Shown: piece after piece, positions 44,946 to 53,626 of the stretch
Numbering within the stretch: the stretch's first letter is position 1
Layout: each line of letters opens with the position of its first letter
Source of the DNA: Blastocatellia bacterium
GTDB lineage: Bacteria; Acidobacteriota; Blastocatellia; Pyrinomonadales; Pyrinomonadaceae
Reading direction: 5' to 3'
Length of the DNA: 64,000 nt
Assembly: GCA_003488005.1 (NCBI GenBank)
Contig: DNND01000018.1
Location: 1 to 64,000 of the forward strand
The notes under the pieces: generated by a model
The model's input: the letters and a program-made list of their open reading frames with translations, nothing else
Databases searched by the model: none
Told to the model about the DNA's origin: nothing
Translations under genes and position numbers: made by a program

Positions 44946-45451
44946 TTGGTTCACGCTTGTGTTGCTCGTCTTTCCGTGTTGCCGTCTCTCTGGTCCACAA
45001 CAATGCTGGAACCATGGCTCTTGATTGCTTTTAACACCTTGCCTGGAGCCATTTGCGAATCCAGGTAGTGTCTACCATTCGTTTGCGAATCCGGTGCACG
45101 ATGGGTGAGGAATAACTAGTTGGTCGCGAAAGCATTGTTTCGAACGCAATACAGCCGTGCTTTTCAGGGTTCGCGAATTGGACAAGAGCGACGCTATTCA
45201 GTAAGTCGCGCTATTGGTTTTGACGTGACCGCCAACTGCAGGCACTGACATTTACCGGCGCATAATTGCAGGAAGTTCCCAATCAAACAATCAGGGATTG
45301 CCTGATACGGCCAAGCTAATCAGATTAATATTCCACCAGACGCAACTCGATTTTTGAGGATATTAAACCGCATCCTTGAATGATATGGGCCAAACCTGAT
45401 TGTTATGTAAGAGTATTCCTCATGGGCGTGTCAGCATTTTCCCTACACCCG
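44946..45451. promoter_or_regulatory. intergenic region with palindromic sites upstream of the subtilase
   Basis: It holds ATCAGG-GATTG-CCTGAT (45290-45306), a perfect 6-bp inverted repeat of the motif found at 39157 and 40042, and nearby GGAAGTTCCC (45271-45280), which also appears in the 39157 site. No gene is seen here. The subtilase promoter should lie in this stretch. Confidence 0.45.
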
Positions 45452-48400
45452 CTACTTGGTCATAGTGCGAACTATTTCGCGGCCGGCAATCGGCACGCGC
45501 AGGGTAACGACGGTACCATGGCCTTCGGCGCGGGCAATACTAACTTCTCCGCCAATAAGGTGTGCGCGTTCTCGCATCCCCAGCAGACCCAATGACTGCT
45601 GTTCTGATTTCCCATTGTCGCTAATTCCTTTTCCGTTATCCTTGACGGACAGAACCAAAATTCCGTCGTTGGTTTGCAACTGGACATCAACCCGGGTTGC
45701 GCGCGCGTGCCGAAGAACGTTGGTCAACGCTTCTTGAAAGATGCGGAAGACCGCCGTTGATTGCTCTGCGCTCAACTGGATGTTTTCCAGGCCAGAGTTG
45801 CAATCGCAATCGCAGATGATTCCAGTACGCGCCTGAAATTGCTGCGCCTGCCACTCGATTGCCGGCGCCAGGCCAAGATCGTCGAGCACGCTTGGGCGCA
45901 ATTCCGAGGCGATCCTGCGCAGAGTACTAACGGACATATCCGTCAGCTTCGTGAGAGCAGTCAACTTTTCTCGGACACTTGCTAGTTGCGGCTGATGGAC
46001 TGGAGCGGACAGGGTCTTTTGAATTTCCTCCAAATCCCATTTCAAAGTCGTTAGCATCGAGCCAAGTTCATCATGAATCTCACGAGCAATGCGAATGCTT
46101 TCTTCTTCTCTTGCAGAACTGAGTTTGGCCGACAGCGCGCGCAACTGATCGCTGGTTGCCTTGAGTTTCTCCTCGGCTGCCTTTCGTTCAGTGATGTCCG
46201 ATGCAGTTCCTTCGTAGTACGCGATCTTACCGTGTTCATCTTGCACTGCGCGTGCGTTGACTGAGATCCAGAGCGTAGTGCCATCCTTACGAAAGACCTT
46301 ATGCTCAAACGCGCGCACTGCACCCTGTTCCTCGAGTTGACGCTTGAACTCGTCACGGCGGGCGGGGTCGACGTAAACTTGAAGCGAAATATCCTGGCGG
46401 CTGTTAATCAGCTCTTCCGGAGATGAAAACCCATACATGCGCGCCAAAGTCGGGTTAGCTTCAATGTATCTGCCATCCGGGGTTGATTGAAAAATTCCTT
46501 CGCCTGCATTCGCGAAAATTTCACGGTATTTCTGTTCGGCCTCGCGCAAGGCTCCTTCCGCCCGTTTGCGTTCGACGGCAGCGGCGAATATTTCTCCGAC
46601 CAGGCGCAAGCGCGCTACCATCGCCTCAGGCCAATCGTGGTACGTCAGTATCGACGTGAACGAAATTGCACAAATGACCGAGCCGCCCATGAGCACGGGG
46701 ATGCTCAGTCCGGACTTGACTCCAATCCTGGCCGCGTACTCCTTTTCATTCACAGCATCCTCAGCCATATCATCGGGGATACGCGACCAATTGACCGTAA
46801 CTCCTCGACGCAACTGGTCCGTGATCCAGGGAAACGGATCTTTCAATCCGGTTGGCGGCGGCGGCAGCGGCTCGACTCCGGGAACTGTGTATGAATGACT
46901 TCGGTAAAGCGTCGTCCAATCGTCGCCGAACTGGAGGAACGAAGCCCGATCCACCCCGAGAAACGCCGCGAGAGTTTGCAGCCAGTTATCTATCTCACGA
47001 TCAACTTCATTGGGAGATAGGTTAGCGAATGTGGCGGAGAGTTCCGTCACCATTGTCTCAAAACGCAAGCGTTCATCGAGCGCCTCCTCGGCCTGCTTGC
47101 GATCCTCAATGTCAATTGATACTCCGTACCACTTAACGACGTTTCCCTGTTCGTCCCGTAGCGGCGCGGTGCGAATCAGGAACCAGCGATATTCCCCGTC
47201 AGCCCGCCGCAAGCGCATCTCATCTTCGGACGGTTCGCCTGCGGCCATGTTCGCACCCCACTTTTCCATCGCACTTGCAAGGTCTGCGGGATGCATTGGG
47301 AGCGTCGGCTTTTCAATTTCCTCCTCCAAAGAAAGGCCGGTGTAGTCCAACCAACGCTGATTGACAAACTCAATGACTCCGTCAGGCCGAATGCTCCAGG
47401 CCATGGTGGGAATTGTGTCGATGATGAGTCGAATGCGATCCTCGCTCCGGCGCAACGCATCTTCGGCTTGCTTACGCTCGGTAATATCTTCCGCAATTCC
47501 AGCGACCCGGTAGAAATGCCCTGACTTATCCGTTATCGGGAAGCCACGATCACGTACCCAGCGGATCGAACCGTCCGGACGTACCACGCGATACTCAACT
47601 TCGAAACCCTGCTCAAGGTCCTGCGGACCGAGGGCGAGTACCTCAGCCCGGTCTTCAGGATGGATGGCGGCAACAAATTCATTCGGGTCCAGGTACACAC
47701 TTTCGCGGGATCGTCCCCAAACCTTGTCGTACGCCGGACTGATGTATAGGACGGTGCTCAGATCAGCCGTGCGTAGCCAAAACACTTCACGGAGGTTCTC
47801 GGCAATCTGACGGAAGCGCTGTTCGCTCTCACCCAGGGCCGCAGTCCTTTGCAATATCTTTTTTCTCAGCGTTCTATTCCAAGTGGCCAGGCCGGCGATC
47901 AGCAGAACTGCAATCGCCGCTGCGTAGCCCGCGTCGATAATGTAGCGACCATAACTATTGATCGGGCGGCCGTACCATTTCTCATCGATTTGCTTCAACT
48001 CGCTCGCGTCAATGGCCGTGAATCCCTCCTGCACCAGGCGCATAGTTGCGGCGTCTCCATTGCGCACTGCCCGTCGCAGGTCATCGCGGAAGACCGGCGC
48101 CGAACGCCGAAACTCCTCCTGGATTCCTGATTTGTTCAAAAGATAAAGCGCCGAAGGATCATCAACCACAAAGACATTGATCTTATGCTGTTTCGCAGCC
48201 TCGATGACCGCGTCGTTGTTTTGAAACTCAACTACAGTCGTCACGCCGTTCGCCTTGAGTTGAGCGATATGTTTGTCGCCAGTCTTAACTCCGACCGGAA
48301 ATCCTTGCAGCGAGGCAATGTTTGAGATGCCGGAAATGTCATTGCGAAAGTAGATCGAGGCTTCGACCGTGGTATATGGCGGAGTGAAATCAAAATAGAC

Positions 48401-48715
48401 CTCGCGCTCGGGCGTGTCGATGATGGATTCGATCACGTCAAACTCGCCCGCGCGCATGTGCCGCAACGCTTCGCCCCAGTCCATCGCGTGGATCTCGGCC
48501 TTGATCCCCGTCTTCTTTTCCCACGCCTGCCATTGATCGATGAGGATTCCCTGCAACTTGCCATCTTCCGTTTGAAACGAGTACGGCGCGTAGGCATTGT
48601 CCACCACGACGTGGATAGTTCGCGGCGGCGCGGCGGCAGTTTGCGCCAGAGCGAACGAAACCAACGCCAGCGAAAAAATTAATAGGCGCGTTATCTTCGT
48701 AGTTGTCGCAGGCAT
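45452..48715 (-). CDS. sensor histidine kinase with periplasmic solute-binding domain, PAS and GAF
   Basis: 1087 residues from the ATG at 48715 (a GTG six codons upstream also exists). Signal peptide ending ALAQ, then a family-3 solute-binding domain (about 35-260; IHVVVDNAYAPYSF, GILIDQWQAW, FDVIESIIDTPEREVYFDF) facing the periplasm, a transmembrane helix (about 268-290), PAS (300-420), PAS (430-545), GAF (560-715), PAS (725-845), HisKA_3 with REIHDELGSMLTTLKWDLEE and HATPase_c. The binding domain probably senses an amino acid or similar small solute. No regulator gene is adjacent. The transmitter is nearly the same as in the next gene upstream. Confidence 0.92.
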   Translation of the reverse strand: MPATTTKITRLLIFSLALVSFALAQTAAAPPRTIHVVVDNAYAPYSFQTEDGKLQGILIDQWQAWEKKTGIKAEIHAMDWGEALRHMRAGEFDVIESIIDTPEREVYFDFTPPYTTVEASIYFRNDISGISNIASLQGFPVGVKTGDKHIAQLKANGVTTVVEFQNNDAVIEAAKQHKINVFVVDDPSALYLLNKSGIQEEFRRSAPVFRDDLRRAVRNGDAATMRLVQEGFTAIDASELKQIDEKWYGRPINSYGRYIIDAGYAAAIAVLLIAGLATWNRTLRKKILQRTAALGESEQRFRQIAENLREVFWLRTADLSTVLYISPAYDKVWGRSRESVYLDPNEFVAAIHPEDRAEVLALGPQDLEQGFEVEYRVVRPDGSIRWVRDRGFPITDKSGHFYRVAGIAEDITERKQAEDALRRSEDRIRLIIDTIPTMAWSIRPDGVIEFVNQRWLDYTGLSLEEEIEKPTLPMHPADLASAMEKWGANMAAGEPSEDEMRLRRADGEYRWFLIRTAPLRDEQGNVVKWYGVSIDIEDRKQAEEALDERLRFETMVTELSATFANLSPNEVDREIDNWLQTLAAFLGVDRASFLQFGDDWTTLYRSHSYTVPGVEPLPPPPTGLKDPFPWITDQLRRGVTVNWSRIPDDMAEDAVNEKEYAARIGVKSGLSIPVLMGGSVICAISFTSILTYHDWPEAMVARLRLVGEIFAAAVERKRAEGALREAEQKYREIFANAGEGIFQSTPDGRYIEANPTLARMYGFSSPEELINSRQDISLQVYVDPARRDEFKRQLEEQGAVRAFEHKVFRKDGTTLWISVNARAVQDEHGKIAYYEGTASDITERKAAEEKLKATSDQLRALSAKLSSAREEESIRIAREIHDELGSMLTTLKWDLEEIQKTLSAPVHQPQLASVREKLTALTKLTDMSVSTLRRIASELRPSVLDDLGLAPAIEWQAQQFQARTGIICDCDCNSGLENIQLSAEQSTAVFRIFQEALTNVLRHARATRVDVQLQTNDGILVLSVKDNGKGISDNGKSEQQSLGLLGMRERAHLIGGEVSIARAEGHGTVVTLRVPIAGREIVRTMTK

Positions 48716-48763
48716 CGAATTAAATGGACTCACGAATTAAGCGCACTGACGACATAGCACTTT

Positions 48764-50188
48764 TCAAACTATTTGGCCGTCCGACAGCGGCACGCGCAGG
48801 CTAACGACAGTGCCCCGGCCTTCCGCGGTTGAAATGGTGACTTCTCCACCGATGAGATGGGCGCGCTCTCGCATTCCGAGCAGACCCAATGACTGCTGTC
48901 CTGATTTCTCACTGTGCGTAATTCCTTTTCCGTTATCTTTAACCGACAAAACGAAAAACCCGTTGTCTTTCGTTATTTTGATATCAACTCGAGTCGCTCG
49001 CGCGTGACGAAGCACGTTGGTCAAAGCTTCCTGGAAAATCCGAAATACTGCCGTTGATTGTTCTGCGCTCAATACAACGTTTTCCTGACAGTGCTCGCAA
49101 ACGCAAACAATTCCTGTGCGCGCCTGGAACTGTTGTGCCTGCCATTCAATAGCCGCGGCCAAACCGAGATCGTCCAGTACGCTTGGCCGCAATTCCGAGG
49201 CAATCCTCCGCAGAGTACTAACGGACATATCAGTCAGCTTCGACAGCGCCGACAACTTTTCGCGCACCGCCTCTGGTTGCGACTGACCTAATGGCGTGGA
49301 AAGCATTTTGTTGATTTCCTCGAGATCCCATTTTAATCCGGTAAGCATCGAACCAAGCTCATCGTGAATCTCACGAGCGATGCGTGTACCTTCTTCTTCT
49401 CTCGCCGATTGGAGTCGCGCGGAGAGTGCGCGCAATTGCTCGCTTCTTATGTTTAAGTCCGCTTCCGCCTGCTTGCGCTCGGCGACCTCCTTCCTTAGTT
49501 CTTCATTCGCGACTCTAAGATCGTTGGTTCGTTCAACGACTCGTTGCTCCAACTCTTCATTCAGTCTTTTTACCTCCTGCTTGGCTTGGATTAACTCGGG
49601 CGTTTCAAAGACCTCCCATTTGCCTTGACGTCTTGCTATTGCAAACTGATGGGTGCGCACCACATCAAAAATCTCGTCAGCTCCGATCGACGCGAGCGGG
49701 TAAGTGCATGACGCGATCGTGCGTTCGCCGGGGAATAATTTATCGAGTTCGGCCTCGAACTTATGAAGCTCGTTCGGTCCTGCATCGTTTAGCCAGGCCG
49801 GACTGCCGTTGACTCTCATTCCCGCATAGCCCCTGGCCAATGCTTCATTAAGTTTCTTTCTGAATCGATCTGCGACTGTGTGAGGGTCAAATGTCTTTCC
49901 GCGAAGAAACCACTCATCGTGCCCGACAACTTCTATGCTTTGCTCAGACATATACCGGTCAAGGTCGGGAAGAGCATTTCGCAATTCGCTCGTTGCTTCT
50001 TCCACTGTCAGCAACTCCGAATCCGAAATCACCCAGAGGCAGAACTCTTTGTTTTCCAGCCCGGCCTTAAAGTAGGGAATCAAAATGTCGAGCAGGTCTT
50101 GTTTCGTCTCGTAGAAATAACAGAAGTGTGAACCCCAGGGCAGGTCGCCGACGACGTTGATTCCTGTTTTCCGTAATTCAACTGCCAT
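48764..50188 (-). CDS. MEDS-domain histidine kinase (HisKA_3 type)
   Basis: 474 residues from the ATG at 50188, supported by GGAGGTGAT just upstream; an in-frame ATG 20 codons earlier lacks this. The N-terminal MEDS/DcmR-type sensory domain (about 10-180; GSHFCYFYETKQDLLDILIPYF, GMRVNGSPAWL) is a domain also found in dichloromethane regulators and thought to bind small organic or C1-type ligands. A coiled coil (about 195-265) leads to HisKA_3 (REIHDELGSMLTGLKWDLEE) and HATPase_c. It is cytosolic. The solute-binding kinase follows 48 bases downstream, so the two orphan kinases are probably cotranscribed. Confidence 0.92.
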   Translation of the reverse strand: MAVELRKTGINVVGDLPWGSHFCYFYETKQDLLDILIPYFKAGLENKEFCLWVISDSELLTVEEATSELRNALPDLDRYMSEQSIEVVGHDEWFLRGKTFDPHTVADRFRKKLNEALARGYAGMRVNGSPAWLNDAGPNELHKFEAELDKLFPGERTIASCTYPLASIGADEIFDVVRTHQFAIARRQGKWEVFETPELIQAKQEVKRLNEELEQRVVERTNDLRVANEELRKEVAERKQAEADLNIRSEQLRALSARLQSAREEEGTRIAREIHDELGSMLTGLKWDLEEINKMLSTPLGQSQPEAVREKLSALSKLTDMSVSTLRRIASELRPSVLDDLGLAAAIEWQAQQFQARTGIVCVCEHCQENVVLSAEQSTAVFRIFQEALTNVLRHARATRVDIKITKDNGFFVLSVKDNGKGITHSEKSGQQSLGLLGMRERAHLIGGEVTISTAEGRGTVVSLRVPLSDGQIV

Positions 50189-50700
50189 GCTAATCACCTC
50201 CAAAATTCCTGGGAGCACATCCACCAAGTAGTGGGAGCGGAGGTCCAAAAAAAGCTCTATCGGGGATTAAGCAAAAATTGCCTCTTTCCGAACCCGTCGC
50301 TCGCGAGCTCGATGAACGCGTGACTACGATCCAAGTAAATGACTGAAATAAGAAACGGGGCGAACAGACTGGTGGCCGGTGTTGTAAGACCGCCCACGAG
50401 GGTGAACGAACCAACAACTCTCAGCCGGGAGGCTGGTGAAATTAATCTAAGGGCGCTGAGGAGTTGCCCCATAAAAACTCGCTTTCCACTCCTGCCGTAA
50501 TTGCAGACATGGACAAGCTGCCTTGTAGGCGCCGAGGGCTAATTATTGGAATTCGAAAGACGATGCGGCATGGGCAGGAGCTGGGCAACCGCAACCTTTC
50601 AAACTCTTCAGATTCGGATCAGGTGCGATTCTAGTTTTAAGCCGTTACAGTTGCAATCGAAATCTCGGCTCTCCTACGCCGTTCGATAGTAGTTGGCCGT
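50189..50700. other. intergenic region, no intact gene
   Basis: It should contain the promoter of the MEDS kinase gene. ATCGGGG at 50259-50265 is a half-match to the ATCRGG-N5-CCTGAT sites. No other signal is recognised. Confidence 0.4.
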
Positions 50701-50701
50701 C

Positions 50702-51122
50702 AGGAGACGCTTCGTGAATTTTGGTCTGGATTAATAACTCTCCGAGATCAAAGTCAACTCTTGTGCTTCGACCCGAGCGGCACGGTTCAAAGACTCGTCC
50801 GCGGAACAGGCATTGCGGATAGGCCTGAATGGACAACTCGGGCGCTCGGTTCGAGTCAAAGTGCGGCACTACGCCGCGGCCTTCTGCAACGCGGTTGGGC
50901 AGTGGTCAGCAGTCGGATGGCATTGGGAAACCAATTACATTGGCTTTCAAAACTACCCTGATCCCCAGACCGGACAGTTGCCCGAAAAAGATGTTCGCTG
51001 ATGACCAATTTGTCTTCAAGGTTTGGGTCGAAGCAGTCACGAGAGAAATTATCAAAATCGAAGAGAGCTGTAACTCAAATGACTATCTCTATGACATTCG
51101 CCACGAATCCCAGGAAATATGA
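50702..51122 (+). pseudogene. possible decayed gene with frameshifts
   Basis: Protein-like sequence appears in successive frames on the plus strand: a piece around 50702-50800 (TLREFWSGLITLRDQSQLL), then about 50830-50990 in another frame (RHYAAAFCNAVGQWSAVGWH, then PDPQTGQLPEKD), then after a one-base shift near 50992 a third piece to a stop at 51122 (DDQFVFKVWVEAVTREIIKI). No ribosome-binding site is evident. I do not recognise the family. It could be a chance mosaic, but residue use looks coding. Confidence 0.35.
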
Positions 51123-51256
51123 TTTCGAGGAAAGTGGAGAAACGCCCAGGTTGCTGGGAAGAACGCACAAGTGAATTGACCCTCATGACGGTTGCGGACC
51201 GAGCTAGACTTGTCTTAGTAAAAAACAAATACCGGTAAACCTTCACGCTATTAGCC

Positions 51257-51291
51257 TACCGCCGGTACTTTCATCGCCGGAGAGGGCGGTA
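51257..51291. other. inverted repeat upstream of the minor-pilin cluster
   Basis: TACCGCC (51257-51263) and GGCGGTA (51285-51291), with an inner CCGG/CCGG pair, could form a hairpin about 86 bases before the first pilin gene. It may be a leader structure or operator. Confidence 0.35.
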
Positions 51292-51376
51292 CGGTCCTTG
51301 CCATTGCATTACCGCGAAGAAAGTTCGCTCTCGGCTCACCCATCCCAATTCATTTGACCCAGGCAACACACTGTCA

Positions 51377-52369
51377 ATGCCAACTAAATGCCAACTGAAA
51401 CTACAAGCGCCTGACCAACAAGGCTTCTCGATGGTGCAACTGATCGTCATCCTGGCAATCGTGTCAGTTATTTCAGCGTTTGCGATCCTAGGAATAACGA
51501 AGGCCAGGGCTGCCATTCGGCTGCAGAATTCGGTGCGTCAATTCGCGGTCTATGTCGAGAGAGTCAGGGCCGACGCGCTGCGGCGTCACGGTATGGCGAG
51601 TGTGCAACTGCTGACTACTTCAAGTTATGGCGTGACAATGGATTTTGCAGATGCAGGTACGACAAGGACGCAGAATTTCTCATTGGAAAGCGGTGTGATA
51701 TTTACCGCAGCCCTGCAGACGATTTCATTCGACTGGCGCGGCCGCACCGCGAACGAGGTTTCCGTAGGCTTCAGTAACAGCAGCGGGACCAGCAACGTCA
51801 ACATTACCGGTTCAGGCGACGTGACCATCGACGCCGAGATCTTTCACGATGCATCGGTCCCGAACCTAAACTTACCCACCGTCCCGGGAAACTTGAATCC
51901 AGATCCTTCAGCGGGGTCTACAGGTTCTCCGACAGCAACCCCGACGCCAGTGCCAACCGCGACTGCAACTCCCACTCCGGATCCAAGTCCGACTGCGACC
52001 CCTACGCCAACAGCGACTCCAACTCCCACCGCAACTCCGACGCCAACCCCGACTCCCACGCCCACTCCGACACCAGCGCCAACAGCGACGCCGACGCCGG
52101 TACCCTGTTCAATCGTTGCCGGCAGCAGTGTCTTGACGATTATCAGCAACGGCTCAGGCAGTGTGGGCATTCATCTGAACAACTTCACCGGCAGCGGGAC
52201 AATCAGCGCTTCCTCAAGTAACAGCGGTCAGATCCAGGTCACGCCTGGCTCGCAGACCGTCAGCGGTAGCGGCACCGCCACTTTCAGTATCACCGTTAAA
52301 AAACAGAGTGGCAGCGTGAGCTTTTCATCGTCCTGCGGAACGAAAGTGGTAACTGTGACGGTCAACTAA
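51377..52369 (+). CDS. FimT/GspH-like pseudopilin fused through a Pro-Thr linker to an Ig-like domain
   Basis: 330 residues. A type III (prepilin peptidase) signal ends QQG-FSMVQLIVIL at Gly16/Phe17; position +5 of the mature helix is Gln21 instead of the usual Glu. A GspH/FimT-like domain (about 17-160) is followed by a 60-residue Pro-Thr-Ala linker (184-243) of TPTP-type repeats, then a beta-sandwich-like domain (244-330) framed by Cys244 and Cys320, which could form a disulfide. Ordinary FimT ends after the first domain. The protein probably sits at the pilus tip, with the extra domain displayed for adhesion. It is the first gene of a four-gene minor-pilin cluster. Confidence 0.85.
   Translation: MPTKCQLKLQAPDQQGFSMVQLIVILAIVSVISAFAILGITKARAAIRLQNSVRQFAVYVERVRADALRRHGMASVQLLTTSSYGVTMDFADAGTTRTQNFSLESGVIFTAALQTISFDWRGRTANEVSVGFSNSSGTSNVNITGSGDVTIDAEIFHDASVPNLNLPTVPGNLNPDPSAGSTGSPTATPTPVPTATATPTPDPSPTATPTPTATPTPTATPTPTPTPTPTPTPAPTATPTPVPCSIVAGSSVLTIISNGSGSVGIHLNNFTGSGTISASSSNSGQIQVTPGSQTVSGSGTATFSITVKKQSGSVSFSSSCGTKVVTVTVN
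51926..52105 (+). repeat. Pro-Thr codon repeat
   Basis: Short tandem CC-ACN/CCN-AC units encode the TPTP/TATP linker of the pseudopilin. Such repeats can change length by slippage. Confidence 0.8.
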
Positions 52370-52392
52370 TGCCCCCGAAGCATTGATAAGCG

Positions 52393-52896
52393 ATGAGAAA
52401 GAACAGCAACAAACCAATGAGACGCGCGCGTAATTACTCCCAAGCGAACGGTGTTTCCGCGCAAGGCTTCACACTAATTGAAACAGTTATTGCCATGCTG
52501 GTAATGACGGTTGTTGGGTTGGGTGTGGCGTCCGCTTTCTTCTACGCCGCGAGCAACACCGGCAACGCCGCCGATCGGGAAATGGCCATCGCCGTAGCGC
52601 AACAGCGCCTTGAACAATTGCGCAGCGTCGCGTTTACCGATGCAACTCTCAACGCCACCTCGGCGTCAGGCGTGGCGACCAGCGTGACCCGCGCCGGGCG
52701 GGCCTATTCGATTACTACGATAATTACTGACGCCAATGTCATCTCCGGTGCGGCAACCTTGAAGACTCTCACAATAAAGGTCGTGCCACAGGCTTCAAGC
52801 CAGGCATGGACCACCTCAACCACCTCGCCGTTTGGTTCAGTGACATTGGTGACGGAACGCTCATCCCAGATATTGGGGCCAAACCGCTCCCTTTGA
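52393..52896 (+). CDS. PilV-like minor pilin (prepilin-type N-terminal cleavage domain)
   Basis: 167 residues. The leader ends AQG-FTLIETVIAMLVM at Gly25/Phe26, with Glu30 at position +5 and a long hydrophobic helix, the standard class III signal cut and methylated by prepilin peptidase. The globular part is short and beta-rich, typical of PilV/GspI-like minor pilins. It lies 23 bases after the FimT-like gene and 7 bases before the PilW-like gene. It is expected in the inner-membrane initiation complex of a type IV pilus or type II-like pseudopilus. Confidence 0.88.
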   Translation: MRKNSNKPMRRARNYSQANGVSAQGFTLIETVIAMLVMTVVGLGVASAFFYAASNTGNAADREMAIAVAQQRLEQLRSVAFTDATLNATSASGVATSVTRAGRAYSITTIITDANVISGAATLKTLTIKVVPQASSQAWTTSTTSPFGSVTLVTERSSQILGPNRSL

Positions 52897-52903
52897 TGAA
52901 ACA

Positions 52904-53626
52904 ATGAAAACAAGACCATCTAAAATCCCAGTTGAAAAAGCCCGAGGGTTCTCGTTAATGGAGCTGATGGTCGCTATGACGCTTACGCTGGTTATTACGG
53001 GAATTGCCTCAACGCTATTGGCCCGCACCATGAATCTCCGCACCAGGACGAACGCAAACGCCGATGCGCTCGCCGATGCGCAACGCGCACTCAACATCAT
53101 TTCGCGCGAAATTGCCAATGCCGGATTCAACCTGAGCGACAACGGCATCGTGGCTGGAGACTCAACTACCGACAGTCATGGCAACAGCACACTCAGGATT
53201 CGCGCAAACCTCAACAAATTCAACTTGGCGGTTTCTACAAGCGCGCAAAACGGAATTGGCACAGCGGTCGAGGACGCAGGCGAGGACGTCGAGTTTCTAC
53301 TTTACGCGGAAAACAACACGAATTTGTTGGCGCGTTACGACGCCTATGCAACTGTGGGCGGCAAATCGACAGTGCTCGCAAATCGGCTCGATAGTTTGCA
53401 TGTTCATTACTATTCACAAAAAGTGACTTATGGAACTTCGGGATGCGACATTACCGGAGCTTCTTCGTCTGAAGTTAATCCGAATGCCGCGAGATATGTG
53501 GTCCTTGCGGTGTGCGTTCACCTCAACGCCGTCGGCAAGCTGAATGGTCCCGGGTATCAACCGGCGACCAGCGTCCTATTGGTTTCCGACGTTGCCCTGC
53601 GCAATTCGAATCTGCCCCTTTACTGA
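52904..53626 (+). CDS. PilW-like minor pilin
   Basis: 240 residues. The leader ends ARG-FSLMELMVAMTLTL at Gly15/Phe16 with Glu20 at +5. The remainder resembles PilW/GspJ: a helix rich in Asn/Ala (RTNANADALADAQRALNIIS) and a beta-rich globular part. Two cysteines (in SGCDI and AVCVH) may pair. Its TGA stop overlaps the next start (TGATG), indicating translational coupling with the PilX-like gene. It probably forms part of the tip or priming complex with the neighbouring minor pilins. Confidence 0.88.
   Translation: MKTRPSKIPVEKARGFSLMELMVAMTLTLVITGIASTLLARTMNLRTRTNANADALADAQRALNIISREIANAGFNLSDNGIVAGDSTTDSHGNSTLRIRANLNKFNLAVSTSAQNGIGTAVEDAGEDVEFLLYAENNTNLLARYDAYATVGGKSTVLANRLDSLHVHYYSQKVTYGTSGCDITGASSSEVNPNAARYVVLAVCVHLNAVGKLNGPGYQPATSVLLVSDVALRNSNLPLY

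Noticed and set aside
51844..52170. Minus-strand frame with Gly-Val repeats
   Set aside because: It is the antisense of the Pro-Thr codon repeat in the pseudopilin gene.
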